Program-made: the position numbers and the translations under genes
Notes under the pieces: model-generated
Database searches by the model: none
What the model saw: the letters and a program-made list of their open reading frames with translations, nothing else
Told to the model about the DNA's origin: nothing
Shown here: positions 9,850 through 20,515 of the stretch, one piece after another
Layout: the number at the start of each line of letters is the position of its first letter
How positions within the stretch are numbered: the first letter of the stretch is position 1
Origin: Hydrangea macrophylla
Lineage: Eukaryota > Streptophyta > Magnoliopsida > Cornales > Hydrangeaceae
Direction of reading: 5' to 3'
Assembly: GCA_033977485.1 (NCBI GenBank)
Contig: CM066991.1
Coordinates: 56,150,850-56,214,849 of the forward strand
DNA: 64,000 bases

Positions 9850-10394
9850 CAGATCGACCTCCATGCCTTCCAAGTTGATCACACTTAGCTCGAGTAAGTA
9901 TTCAACCCTTATCCCTGGCAAGTCTAACTCGGAGGACGAGGCGAGGCAGGCTAACCGATTTGCTCTCATATTCTCTTCCCTGGGGATCTGTATTATGGAG
10001 AAGCCTTCTAACTTCTTCGAAAGTGTTTGAACAAGGGCTAAGTAAGCTACCATGTTTTCTTGCTGAGCTTCGTATTCCTGGGTAATTTGATTAACTACGA
10101 GTTGGGAGTCAGTGTACCCCTGGACTTGCCGCGCACCCATCAATGGGCCAGTTGCAATCTAACCAACAGGGCTTCGTACTCAGCCTCATTGTTGGAGGCC
10201 CGAAACCCGAACCGCAATGCATACTCAAACTGGATTCCATCAGGAGTAGTCAGGATGATCCCTGCCACGCTGCCTTGCATGTTAGAGGACCCATCTATAT
10301 AAAGTATCCAGGTCGGGACGTCCTTTTGCAACTCGAGCGGTAGATAGGGTGGGTCATCCTCTTCCACCAGGTCTTTTGGACATGTGAACTCCAT
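9850..10394 (-). pseudogene. pol: Second (archaeal-type) RNase H domain
   Basis: The segment starts WILYIDGSSNMQGSVAGIIL, continues FRASNNEAEYEALL, and then in another frame GYTDSQLVVNQITQEYEA and REENMRANRLACLAS. The D-E-D pattern and NNEAEYEAL are the signature of the archaeal-type RNase H that only Tat-lineage elements carry after the normal RNase H. A frameshift near 10140 splits it. This is the best evidence for the Tat assignment. Confidence 0.85.
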
Positions 10395-10791
10395 GAAAAA
10401 AATCTGCTACAGCCTGTCCCTTGATCGTCGTGCAGGGTCTGTAGGTTACTTTGAATTCTTCTAACTCCAAGGCCCACTTAACGAGCCTTCTGGGTGTTTC
10501 AGGCCTGCTCAGGATCCGGTGGAGCGACTGATCTGTGAGGACCATAATAGTGTGGGCCTTGAAATATGGGCGAAGTCTTCGGGCAGACGTGATGAGGGCA
10601 AAGGCGACCTTCTCTATGCGAGAATATCTAATTTCTGCGCCTTGAAGTGCCTGGCTGATGTAGTAGACTAGGAATTGTATCCCGTGTTCTTCTCGAATGA
10701 GAGCCGAGCTGACCGCTGAAAGTGACACTGTCAAATATAAGAATAATTCCTCGTTTGGCATGGGTGTTGAGAGTAAAAGGGGCGATGCCAA
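10354..10791 (-). pseudogene. pol: RNase H (first), Tat lineage
   Basis: A 145-residue open block contains the typical Ty3 RNase H strands (LFLYLTVSLSAVSSALIRE, FLVYYISQALQGAEIRYSRIEK, ALITSARRLRPYF, MVLTDQSLHRIL). The frame differs from the RT frame, so an indel lies near 10800-10830. It would degrade the RNA strand during reverse transcription. Confidence 0.8.
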
Positions 10792-10835
10792 GTACTTCTT
10801 GAATTCCTGAATGCCTCATTTCACTCTTCCGACCA

Positions 10836-11873
10836 CTAAAAGGCCTTGCGGAGGATTTTGGAAAATGGCAGACACTGGTCAGTAGCTCGGGAGACAAATC
10901 TGTTTAATGCGGTGACCCGCCCAACCAAGCTCTGAACTTCTTTGGTTGACCTGGGCGACTGCATGTTTATGATGGCCTGGATTTTATCGGGGTTTGGTTC
11001 GATACCCTGTCTGCTGACTAGGTGTCCCAGAAACATCCCGGATAAGACGCCAAATGTGCACTTAACCGGGTTCAACCTCATTCCGAACTTCTTCAAAATG
11101 CCAAAGGCCCTGGCCAGATGTTTGAGATGATCAGACTCATCTCAGCTTTTGACCAAGAGATCATCAATATAGACTTCCACGGACTTCCCGATCAGATCCT
11201 TGAACATGTGATTGACCAGGTATTGATAGGTTGCCCCGGCATTCTTAAGGCCAAATGGCATTACCTTGTAGCAGTATGTTCCTTGGTCTGTGATAAAAGA
11301 GGTCTTCTCTTCCTCCCTGGGGTACATGCTGATCTGGTTGTACCCTAAATAAGTGTCCATGAATGAGAGGAGTGCACGCTCGGCTGTGGAGTCCACAAGG
11401 AGGTCTATCCTAGGTAGTGGATAGCAATCCTTGGGGCAGGCCTTATTCAGGTCAGTGAAATCCACACACATTATCCACTTCCCATTTCTTTTCTTGACTA
11501 ATACCACATTTGCTAACCAGTCGAGATAATAGACCGCTCGGATAGAGTTCGCCTTCAGGAGCTTCTCAACTTCTTCACATACCGCCGCCTATCTTTCGGG
11601 TGCCATACCCCGCCTTTTATGCTTGACCGGCCAGGTGTCCAGGTCGATGTTGAGATGGTGAGACATGACTCGGGGATCTATCCTAGACATGTCTTCATGG
11701 ATCCAGGCGAAGACATCCCGGCTCTGCTGCAGGAATCGGATCAACTTCTCCTTAAGGCCTGGCTCCAAGAGAGTGCCTATGCTAACGCACCGGTCTGGGA
11801 ACTTTGGGTCCAGCATCACTTGCTTTAGTTCTTCCACCGGACCTACTCCATCGCTTTTGTCCCTCGGGTCCAT
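10836..11873 (-). pseudogene. pol: Reverse transcriptase, Tat lineage
   Basis: One frame with stops at about 11588 and 11139. In order: linker with FAWIHEDMSRIDPRVMSHHL; palm motifs VLVKKRNGKWIMCVDFTDLN and PRIDLLVDS; SFMDTYLGYNQI; FGLKNAGATYQ; the catalytic YIDD box (VEVYIDDLLVKS); then LNPVKCTFGVLSGMFLGHLVSRQGIE and the thumb. The catalytic aspartates are present, but the stops prevent a full-length product. Translation stays in the same frame from the protease, as expected of a fused pro-pol ORF. Confidence 0.85.
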
Positions 11874-11876
11874 TTC

Positions 11877-12330
11877 CTAAATGTTCAATGTTTCAGTGAT
11901 GGCCACTCTGCGCAGGGAGCTGACGTAGTAGCTCCGAGTGGTCGTTTGGTCTCCCTGTAAGCTTCCAGGTCCCTGAGGGGTTGGAAACTTGACCACCAGG
12001 CTATATGTTGACATAACTACCTTGGCTTTGTTGAGAGTTGGTCTCCCAAGGATGACGTTGTATGCGGACAGAGCTTCTACAACTAGGAAGTTGGCCGGTA
12101 TAGATGTCTGTTGGGGGTAAGTCCCCATAAGAACTGGGAGCTTATGGTACCGAGCGGTTACATGCTGGAGCCATTGAAATCCACCAGGGAAGTGGCCATC
12201 AATCAGAGCCAAACCTGTGATATCCCGAGCTGATAGAATGCTGAGACGAACATAATATTAGAGGAGTTGCCCATGTCCACCAATACCCTTTTAACCACAT
12301 AGTTTGCTACAGAGAGCATTAACACCAGCG
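11877..12330 (-). pseudogene. pro: Aspartic protease, Tat lineage, altered active site
   Basis: The active-site region at about 12300-12255 reads VLVDMGNSSNIMF. The related copy at 55281 keeps the normal VDTGSSSNI, so this copy has Thr to Met and Ser to Asn, each explained by one transition. Downstream the frame (12212-11877) keeps the flap and C-terminal features, including ILGRPTLNKAKVVMSTYSLVVKFPT. The enzyme would process the gag-pol polyprotein. With the DTG triad broken this copy is probably inactive. Confidence 0.75.
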
Positions 12331-12555
12331 GATCATCGTGAGGGTAGTGCAGGCCTAGTATGTCCTCGGATGAGAATATTAATACATCGGTCGGGGGGAA
12401 CTAGTGGATTGGACATGCCAGACATCCGATCGGGATTCCCGAGCATGCCTCTTCCTGGCCGCCTATGAATCCCCTTCGCCCAAAGTTCCTCTGAAGATTA
12501 CATTGATTTGCCTAAGGGATCGCAGCTGCTCAGAACCCCGGGCATTTTGTCGAGG

Positions 12556-14154
12556 TCATCTGTTTGCCGCCACAAACTTGGCTAGGTGTCCTTGCTCAAT
12601 CAGCTTCTCAATGGCGATCTTAAGCTTTAAGCAGTCCTCTGTGTCATGTCCGTGGCCTTTGAGGAAGCGGAAAAACTTAACCCAGTTTCTTTTACCGAGT
12701 GGGCTTTTCAGCTTCCCTGGCTGCTGGAGTAGTCTCTGGGCTTCAGCGGCAGCTATGACCTCTTGGATTGGACAATAAAGTGGCGTGAAGGTAATCAGGG
12801 TCGGATTCCGGCCACCTCTTTGCTGATCTTGCCTAGGCTTCTTTCCTGGACCCTTCTCTGAGTCTTCATGTTTCCTTTTAGCTTTCGGTGACTCGTCTCC
12901 CGTGAAGCTGGCGCGCTTGGATAATAGAAACTCCTCCATATCGATGTATTTTCTGACTCTTTCTGAGAGTTCCACTAGGGTTGCTGATCCGTCACGATGA
13001 AATGACGTAGCAACTTTGGTGTGTTGGACTCCCGAGCAAAAGGCCATGATAGCAGCCGTTTCATTTAAATGGTGAATTTGAAGCCTTTGCTGGTCGAAAC
13101 GGTCCACGTAGTCCTTTAAGGACTCCCCCTTACGTTGCTTCATAGTCAGTAGTTGAGTGTCTGATAGTGACTAGTCAAGCATCCCTACGAATTGGCTAAT
13201 GAAAAGCTTGCTCAGTATCTTGAAGTCATCAACCGCTCGGGGTTTAAGATAGTGGAACCATTGCACGGCTGGCCCTTTGAGAGTGCTGGGGAAGGCCAGG
13301 CATAGTAATTCGTTGACTGTGGTGACCAATGCCATCTGGGCCTTGTAGGTACGAACATGATCCACTGGGCTCCCTGTCCCGTCGTAAGAGCTGAGATGCG
13401 GAGGCTTAAACTTCCGCGGGATGGGAAATCTGGTGACTCGAACGGTGTAGGGCAACTCGGTCTCTATGTTGGTATGATCATTGTGCTGCTTACGGCCCAA
13501 CTGCTCGATCTATTTCTACAAGTCCTGGATTTGAGCATTCAAGTCTTTTTGCTCGGTCTTCCTTTCTATGTCCGAGCGGTAAGTCAGATCAGACGACGAG
13601 GCCTCTTCTTCGAAGTGTGTTGTCCTTGGGGATAGGACCCGGCTTTGTGTCCGGGTGATCGTGTGCCTGAGATCTCCCCGATTTTTGGCCGGGGGGTCCT
13701 CGGCCGATTCCCAGGCGATATATCCTAGCCCCTCCTTTTTGGCAACACGCCTACTGTTGATAATGTCTCTGGCATCTCCTGCCCGACGCAGATTAGCCCG
13801 AGCATATCATCGACTTTGCCTGGGGGCCTGGCTACGCTCGTTATCCCTATGCTGCCTCCAACCCCGTGGGGATGCAGGTGTAGTGTGGGCATGTTGTCTA
13901 ACCCAAGGAGGCTTTTGGTTGGGCGCACCTTTCTCGGACTGTTCCTCGATTCGGGGGAGCTCATCCTACCGGGCCAACAGTGCTTCAATCTACTGCTAGG
14001 TTTATCGTTGGCCCTCTAGGAGTTGTGCGAGAGCCGCGATGACTTGCTCGGAAGTCATAGAGGTGGTCGGTCGGCCGGGCTGTGAGTCCTCCTGATCGGC
14101 TTGATCCTCCTGACCGGTTTGAGTGGCAGTTTTCTTACCCTTCTTCGGGGGCAT
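12556..14154 (-). pseudogene. gag: Gag, Tat lineage, several stops
   Basis: The start ATG at 14154 follows the primer site by about 40 bp and gives a basic leader (MPPKKGKK), matched by the plus-strand copy at 53436. One frame runs through to the stop at 12556 but is broken by several stops. Two open blocks hold the conserved parts. The block at 13500-13171 has the capsid (FPIPRKFKPPHLSSYDGTG, then PAVQWFHYL). The block at 13143-12556 has capsid end and nucleocapsid (LKDYVDRFDQQRLQ; KGHGHDTEDCLKLK). The zinc knuckle has lost its first cysteine: FFRFLKGHGHDTEDC stands where the plus copy has YC and then YHKDHGHDTEDC. Not functional. Confidence 0.8.
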
Positions 14155-14195
14155 GTTGATCAGTCAAAAGATTTGTTGATTAGAAACTAGACGCT

Positions 14196-14214
14196 TCCCA
14201 CAGACAGTGCCAAA
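14196..14214 (-). other. Primer-binding site of the Tat element
   Basis: The minus strand reads TTTGGCACTGTCTGTGGGA one base after the LTR end. The plus-strand Tat copy at 53375 has the same type of site, which supports the assignment. Confidence 0.7.
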
Positions 14215-14215
14215 C

Positions 14216-14840
14216 TGATGATGCCAAAAATTGGGTAAGAGTAATTATATGAAAGAGATGAACACAATGAAGTTTGGATGTGGTTCGACCGTTAATGAGG
14301 TGACCTACATCCACGGGTGCATTAGTGTGCTTTCACTAACAGATCACCGACGGGAACTGGTGAGCCAACACAGTAGGCGACACTACCAGCAAAACTGACC
14401 GGGTGTATGCGTATGAGTGAATATATTATGCTATAGAATGTGACCCCCTTTAATGGGGGTGGGTGGCCTCTTTTATAGGTACAAGAGACCACCCATACAA
14501 GGTAAGTCTGCAGATTAGGAAGCTTTAATCTGATTACAATCAATTTACATGAATTTAGGAGAGTTTCCTAAGTGGTTTAGGAACCTACTTGCTCCTTCTA
14601 TTTAGTCTTCTAGCTGGGATAGGTAATTGCCTGGTTGCCCGCTGGGCAAGCAACTACGCCTTCTGGAGGTGCGCCCATGTGGGGCCAATCTGGAGCGAAC
14701 GCCCAGGCTTCTGACCGAACCGGGTGGTTTCATACAACAGCTCAGGAGGATTGAATAGTAGACCTGGATTCAAGGTGAATTGACTTCTCTTTGCTGAGGT
14801 GGCAAGGTTTGACTTTGACTAGACATTTTCGTACATATCA
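14216..14840 (-). repeat. 5' LTR of the Tat element
   Basis: 625 bp bounded by TG...CA. It aligns with 4292-4823 through shared blocks, including CACTAACAGATCACC, GGGAACTGGTGAGCCAACAC and the 3' block ending in TTTTCGTACATATCA. On the minus strand it starts TGATATGTACGAAAATG. Confidence 0.85.
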
Positions 14841-14842
14841 GA

Positions 14843-14854
14843 TGGTATCAGAGC
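14843..14854 (+). other. Primer-binding site, initiator Met tRNA type
   Basis: TGGTATCAGAGC on the plus strand, directly beside the right end of the Tat 5' LTR. Three of its bases are part of the presumed gatgg target duplicate of the Tat insertion. Confidence 0.75.
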
Positions 14855-16475
14855 ATACTGGGTCGAATACTTCAGAACGTCGGGTTATGTTTTCATGTTG
14901 ATTGAGAGACTGTTTTCTTGACATGTTAGTCGATAAATTAAGAAACGTATTATCATGCACTAACTTGTTACTTGATAACTTGTGATATGCTATTTAAAGT
15001 TTTAACTGCACGCATCTTTGAGAAGATGAATTGAGCATGTTTACTGGCCTGTGGGACTATTTGATATAACATGCTACATTCTTTAAAATGCTTATATGCT
15101 TATATGTTTAGATTAAGCGACAAGCATGCTAAAAATATATCTTTCTACGGATATGTTTATGTCGTTATACATACCCATGAGCGTGTACACGATTGCGTTA
15201 AACCCTTGAGTGTGGCTTGAATTGGATTCTTGAGTGAAATGGGTAGTGAGAGCATTTGTTTAGTTCCTATGCCCCTCCTATTTTGAAAGTTTGGCTATAG
15301 GTAACTTCTTGACTTTTTGGAGTAGTCTCTCCTTTGGGTTAGACCCTGGTACTCCTTATTCCTTGGAAATTCTTTTGAACAGCTGAATTCAATCCTTTAT
15401 GAGTTGGGTATGCTTGCTTTTACGGATCCTTATCTTTTGATTTGGATGACTGGTTATGTTAGTGAATCTTCTTAGTGTGGCTATCTTTATGTGCAAGTTG
15501 TCACGCTTTTCTAGAAAGAGCGTGTCATGTTATGATCATATCATTCAGTAATCGTGCCATGTTATGGAATCTTTGAGGTTATTATATTGACCCTTAGATG
15601 TTTGAGAAATGTCATCAGAAGAAATGTGTAGGGAACATCGTAATATGCAGTTTTATTTGCTATGAACACAGGAATTTAAGACAGCACGTGAGGTAGAGCA
15701 AAGTGTATTTACTATTTTTCCTGGACTTTATCCTGGTAAGTATTATGTGGTTCACACATTGGGAACATTAATCTCTGTTTTGAACTTGGGTTTATGCGTT
15801 GTGACGTGAGTACATGGGGATATGAGTTAAGTATGACGGGAACCGACGGTAGTATCGTTGGAAATATTAATCATTTGAGAGTAGTACATTTTTGTGGATA
15901 TTGGACGGTTGAGGAATCTCTCACCTATCTTATGGTATACCTTACACTATTTTCGTACGACGTGTTATTGCAGTATTCCTTTACAATTTCATTTATGGTT
16001 TATGGTATATAGATGAGGAATCTCTCATCTTATATTGCGGTGTATTCTAATACGGTATTATCCGAACGTATTCTAATACGATGTATATGGATGGTTGAAG
16101 AATCTCTCAACCTATTGACGGTATTATCTCAAGAGATATTCAATTACAGTGCCTATGGGATGGTTGAGGAATCTCTCAACCTATTTACGGTGTTATCATA
16201 TCACGGCATATACGAAGCGATTGAGGAATCTCTCAACCTGTATTCCAGTAGATGTTGCACTCTGATAATTGAATCTCATTTGGAATTTCGAGGAATGCTA
16301 TTTGAGAATAGGATACTAGGCCTTTGAGAAAAATTACTTCAGGGGAGATGAAATGTTATGACCTACTTTAAGGTTCTTATGATCTGACATTTCAGAATGC
16401 TCGTAAATGAATATCCGTGTTGTCATATGATCTTACCTGAATTTCGCGGACGAAATTCTTTTAAGGGGGGTAGAG
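14855..16475 (+). other. Internal region of the second Tekay-like element
   Basis: No gag, protease, RT or integrase motif in any frame. The right part (15900-16240) has five palindromic units, annotated separately. It ends with GAATTTCGCGGACGAAATTC and TTTTAAGGGGGGTAGAG, the 3' end typical of plant chromoviruses, including the polypurine tract at about 16459-16475. Confidence 0.55.
15907..16239. repeat. Five dispersed palindromes GGTTGAGGAATCTCTCAACC
   Basis: Units at 15907-15925, 16011-16030, 16093-16112, 16162-16181 and 16219-16239. Each is an inverted repeat (GGTTGAG / CTCAACC, or compensated variants such as GATGAG / CTCATC) around GAATCT. Changes in one arm are partly matched in the other. 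Between them are related words such as TATGGTATA and TTCTAATACG. They lie in the last 570 bp before the 3' LTR. Confidence 0.8.
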
Positions 16476-16507
16476 TGTAATGACCCGGAAGTGTAGTGAC
16501 CCGGAAA
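16476..16507 (+). repeat. Duplicated LTR start
   Basis: TGTAATGACCCGGAAG is followed at once by TGTAGTGACCCGGAAA, a 16-bp tandem copy with two differences. It makes the exact LTR start ambiguous (16476 or 16492). Confidence 0.7.
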
Positions 16508-16743
16508 TTTAAAGCATATATTAAAAGTTTAATTTTTGTTTTCGTTACAGAAAAATACCAGTTTTGGAATTTCTAGCTGTATAATTTTTACCTGTGTGTA
16601 TCACACAAGTATTTCTCACTAGAACTTGGAGCCAAAGAAATTTCAGTGTACAGTGTGTGCGTGTGTACTGTATGTGTTAATGTGTATTGTGTTTATGGGG
16701 GACTTAAGCTTGAAGCCACATGGTAGCCAAGCAAAACATGTTA

Positions 16744-16822
16744 TACACACCCCCCCCCCCCCCCCCCCTCTTACTCTCTCACCAACTCTCTGTCTCTCTT
16801 TTTGTCTCATCTTAATTCTCTA

Positions 16823-16858
<36 letters not shown>
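16744..16858. repeat. Low-complexity tract: poly-C, (CT)n, (CA)n
   Basis: A run of C, then pyrimidine-rich CT repeats, then about nine CA units. It lies in the U3 part of the LTR at 16476-19257. Length may be affected by assembly or polymerase slippage. Confidence 0.85.
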
Positions 16859-17420
16859 GAAATATATGTGTATACACATATACATGCACAAGTTAATATA
16901 CAGAGGAAAAATTGAATTAAAAGGCTTGGATTATTATTTATTTGGATTTTTCTGCTATTCTATTTATAATTTGAATTTGGGTAAGTTTTCAAATCAATTC
17001 TATATATTGATTTCAGTTTATATAGCACTGTAGATATATATATATATATAGAATTTCATATATATATATCGTTAAGGGTCCGAAAATAGCAAGTAGAAAA
17101 ACTGTAATGAAAACTTGATTTCTTTATATCAAATGAAAAGTCTCGATCCCACGAGGCTTTATTTCAAATTTCAGAAGCTAATTTGCAACGGTTGCGACGA
17201 ACGATCGATTTAAAGTTTTGTCACCATTCAGATTTTTGACAAAACCGAGAGCTATGATTTGATTCATGAAATTTTGATTTCAAATTTGAAATCTATGCGG
17301 AAAAATAAAGAGTTTCACATATTGAAAGTCCTGTTTTGGTTAAGTTTACAAAATGGGTAAGAACCAGTCTTTGATTTCAAAACAGGGGAAGAAAAAGGAA
17401 GAAGACAACCCTGTTATATC

Positions 17421-17533
17421 TCACGCGAGCGGCCCGTGCGCGCAACCTGGCTATTTTCTGAAAATTGTTTTAAAATGCACACGTGGCCTTTCTGAGTATA
17501 ATCCGTGTGAGCGAGGTCCCGCGCGAGCGACCT
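17421..17533. repeat. GC-rich words in the Tekay-like LTR
   Basis: Two CpG-dense words about 90 bp apart: CACGCGAGCGGCCCGTGCGC (17422-17441) and, at 17519-17533, CCGCGCGAGCGACCT. They resemble words in the LTRs at 59871-59962 and 63486-63511 and stand out sharply from the AT-rich surroundings. Confidence 0.6.
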
Positions 17534-19257
17534 GAGGCAGTTTGGTAAAAACTTAATGTTTTCTTATACTTAAGTCAGCATTTAGCTAAGGGGCCTTGCA
17601 TCCTAAGCTTTAAGAGTTATACTTCACTTTAATAGTAGTTATACTTATGCTTAGAGGTGTTGTACCTCACTAATATACGCACATTATTGTATATCAAGAT
17701 TTGTAGCTGATTGAGCAGTTTCGGTTTCTATTCTAAGTACTTATTCAATCATCGCTGAACGATAGTTCCGTATAACCCTCAATAAAGTTGTATAACATGT
17801 TAACGGTGTAAGTGTTTACATGAGATGTTATGCCTTAAGTGGTTACTTGAGCTGCTCTGTCTTATGTGTTTACCTGGGTGATTTCAGCATGTCTATTATG
17901 TTGCTTTAAATCGATAGCACGTTTTGATATGTGATTTATGAAACGTTGAATATGTCTTGATGCTTAGAGCTCACATATGTCATAACATTTCATAAGCATG
18001 AGCATGAACACGAAAATGATTTTGGGATGAAAGACCTTAGAGGCTTTCAATTTTTAAAAATGGAAGACCTTAGAGGATTCCAGGCTTTGAAAAGGAAAGA
18101 CCATAGAGGCTTCTATGCATAAAACCCTCTAGGAGGGATTTTGTTTTGAAAGGATAGAAATCTCAGATTTGTGGGTAGGCGTGTGAGATGGGTACCACTA
18201 GGAGCTCGAATTATGGGATGTGCTCCAACAAAACCCCGTAACATTGAAGGCTAGACCTCCGTGTAATTCGTAAGGCCCAAAGTCCCACACGTTGAAGGCT
18301 AGGCCTCCGTGGAGGATAAGCCTATGGTCCGGGTAGTGATATTGACGATCGAGAATGAGTGTTTAAAAAGGCATGAAAATGGTTTTCATACACGACATTG
18401 GCATTCATTGCACTCACGCATGTTATAAAACAGATGTTATTGCATGGTTATATGACTATACAAGCCTCCCTGGCTTATGGACTATATAAACTCTCTTTTT
18501 CAGGTGATATAGATAAGGGCAAGGCCCCGGAGATTTGATGAGCTTATGCTTTATATAAAGGCCCCGTTTATGGGATTTTAATTTAAATGATGTAATAAAT
18601 TCTGTTTCAAAGAACATGTTATGATTTAATTGGATAAGTGTTAGTCCACCCGCTTTTAAATAGCATGATAGCTTAACTCTGATTTTCCGTTGCTTATCTT
18701 GAAAACGATTTGTTTCAAGAAAGAATAGTTTTCAAATGAAAACCGATTTCTATTTTATTAATTTTTTCCAAATGATGAACATGTTTTTAAAGCCCGGAGT
18801 AGACTTTACTCGTGAAGACCCCATTTGGGAATAAATTATGAGATCGTGATACTTTGTATTGATGTCAGAATATTCTTAACAACCTTGTGTTTTTATTTTA
18901 AGAGTTTCTAAAGTTTGAGAAAAAGAAAGTAAATCATGTATTACTTTTCGATATGTGAAACCAAGTTTGAGTTTCTATTTAAAAATTGTTTTATGAAGTT
19001 TGAGAAAAAGTATGATAAATGCTTATTAGAACTGTATGTTTTCCGCTGCATTGTTGTTCATTTGATGAACCGATAAAGAGTTTTTGTTAATGTATTTTAA
19101 ATTGACAAGTAAAGTTTTTCAAAAGACTTAATGCTTCTGCCATCGATTTACTCAGATCCGTGAGTCTTTAAAGATTTTGATTTCCCATCAAAGATTTTTT
19201 GAAAGGCTATTCTATCCTTCCGCAGTAACCCTCAGAGTCTAGGACTCGGGGCACTAT

Positions 19258-19486
19258 AAAATGGTATCAAAGTTTTGAGGTTTCAAAGTTTAAATATTTC
19301 AGAGCTTCGGAGTTTAAATGATTTTAAAGTTTAAACGTTTGTTTTTCTAAAGGGAAAGTTTTCAGGTTAGATTCGTGTCTAGGACTCGGAGTATTATAAG
19401 TATGTTTAGTCCTTCAGCCTTACTATTATTTTATATTAGCACCCCATTGCCGGGACTCGTGTCGGGGCGGGGCGCAACATATGGTG
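19258..19486. other. Short unassigned stretch with a GC-rich stem-loop
   Basis: No coding. At 19436-19492 TAGCACCCCAT is complementary, with one mismatch, to ATGGTGTGCTA, enclosing a CG-rich loop of about 35 bases. The right arm overlaps the presumed end of the Athila-type LTR that follows. Confidence 0.35.
19262..19272 (+). other. Degenerate iMet primer-site-like sequence after the LTR
   Basis: TGGTATCAAAG stands four bases after the LTR end, where a 5' LTR would have its primer site. This suggests either a second internal region fused to a shared LTR or chance similarity. Confidence 0.35.
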
Positions 19487-20116
19487 TGCTAGGGGCTTTA
19501 TTAGGTTAATATAATAACTATGTAGCAAAAAAATCTGACATATACTTGCAAATTCTGTCTTCTAGTGAATTGAATTTATTATTATAAAAACTAAAAATTT
19601 GGGGTTTGAAACTATTTTAGGAGACTACAAGTACCAACTATACTAAAAACATTAAAGAAAAATTTTAATAGGAATATTTTACTACTACAATTAGCAAAGG
19701 ACCTACGAGAAAGCAAATATTTTAATTTGAGAAATATAGTACACAAAGTTTTGTTACATATTTTTTAACATAAAATCATCAATTACATAAAAGTAAATTT
19801 TTACAACTTATAGAACTAGAAAAAGCAAAGAAAATCTTATGTTTCCTACTCCTGGGAACACTATGAAGTGCTCATATGGTAACTTTCCTAAACTATTCTC
19901 TCTATCTTTGGTAGTGTGTTGAGAGTGTAGGCTGTCTTTCTGTGTTGTGCGTTGTTTTTTTCGTTATGATGCATGTGTCTTCTGCCATCAATTTATAGAC
20001 GAAACTTTGATGCAAATTTGTCACTGAGATCGTCATTTGAACATAGTAAAGTAGTGCGTTTTCCATTTTTGTCTTTGCTTCGTCCATTTTTCCTTCTTCT
20101 TCTGATAGTCCTTCCT

Positions 20117-20151
<35 letters not shown>

Positions 20152-20504
20152 CTTTACATATACAAATATATATATAGTTGTCAAGCAGTAAATGCTTGAC
20201 AACTTTTTCGAACACCTATTTTTTTGGATCGTTTTACTGAAATTTTACTATTGAAATGTTGACTAACATATGGGAGATACTACAGTGTGGTTGCTACTTC
20301 TTTCCTTCTCTTTATTGCATCATTTCACTTCATTTTCACCTAAACATATAAAATATGTAAAAGCACATAATTACACACATTTGAGTAACATCACCATTAA
20401 GTTATATGAATTCAAATATGCATGTAAAATTATGAATTTGGGGATTAAATGAACACTATATCTATTATATTGGCACATGAATATACAATATTCATTATTT
20501 GTCA
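19487..20504 (-). repeat. 3' LTR of the outer Athila element (truncated)
   Basis: On the minus strand it starts TGACAAATAATGAATATTG and matches the plus-strand LTR starting at 56379 over about 1 kb, including a (GA)n microsatellite (20120-20149 here, (CT)n at 56718-56751 there). The plus copy is 2.4 kb long, so the last ~1.4 kb is missing here. Confidence 0.75.
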
Positions 20505-20515
20505 CACCCCTCAAC
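20505..20515 (-). other. Polypurine tract of the outer Athila element
   Basis: The minus strand reads GTTGAGGGGTG directly before the LTR start. The 200 bp before it (20516-20720) are homologous to 37380-37617 of the inner element (shared GCTAGGGACTAGCAATAAGC-like and CTCACGAGACAACACTCGTC blocks). Confidence 0.65.

Larger units (their letters stand above)
4292..14840 (-). mobile_element. Tat-lineage Ty3/gypsy element with antisense gene
   Basis: Read on the minus strand: 5' LTR (14840-14216), primer site, gag, protease, RT, RNase H, a second (archaeal-type) RNase H, integrase, a region coding on the opposite strand, polypurine tract (4840-4824) and 3' LTR (4823-4292). The dual RNase H and the antisense ORF before the 3' LTR are known hallmarks of the Tat lineage. 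The right flank begins gatgg (14841-14845). The left flank is hidden because the 3' LTR is cut by the element at 1-4291. All reading frames carry stops, so it is a dead copy. Confidence 0.85.
14841..19257 (+). mobile_element. Second Tekay-like element, non-coding derivative
   Basis: iMet primer site at 14843, a 1.6 kb internal region with no gag or pol, a chromovirus-like end (TTCGCGGACGAAATTC, then a purine tract), and an LTR at 16476-19257. Its 5' LTR is not visible: the Tat element entered within about two bases of the LTR/primer-site border, and anything further left is outside the window. It is either an internally deleted copy or a non-autonomous family. It is older than the Tat element. 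Confidence 0.6.
16476..19257 (+). repeat. LTR of the second Tekay-like element (~2.8 kb)
   Basis: Starts TGTAATGACCCGGAAG right after the purine tract and ends GGGGCACTATA, complementary in part to the start. Inside are poly-C and (CT)n/(CA)n tracts (16750-16860), a (TA)n run (17032-17050), two GC-rich GCGCGAGCGACC-like words (17421-17533), short direct repeats around 18010-18330, and an acceptor-like CTCTCTTTTTCAG at about 18492-18504. No coding is seen. The right border is uncertain by a few bases. Confidence 0.6.

Noticed and set aside
11118..11348. Plus-strand ORFs opposite the Tat reverse transcriptase, and similar ones at 9803-10343 and 13655-13999
   Set aside because: They follow the codon structure of the minus-strand polyprotein and have no motifs of their own.
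16744..16858. Assembly gap filler or contamination
   Set aside because: Poly-C next to (CT)n and (CA)n is compatible with ordinary slippage in an LTR; flanking sequence is continuous LTR.
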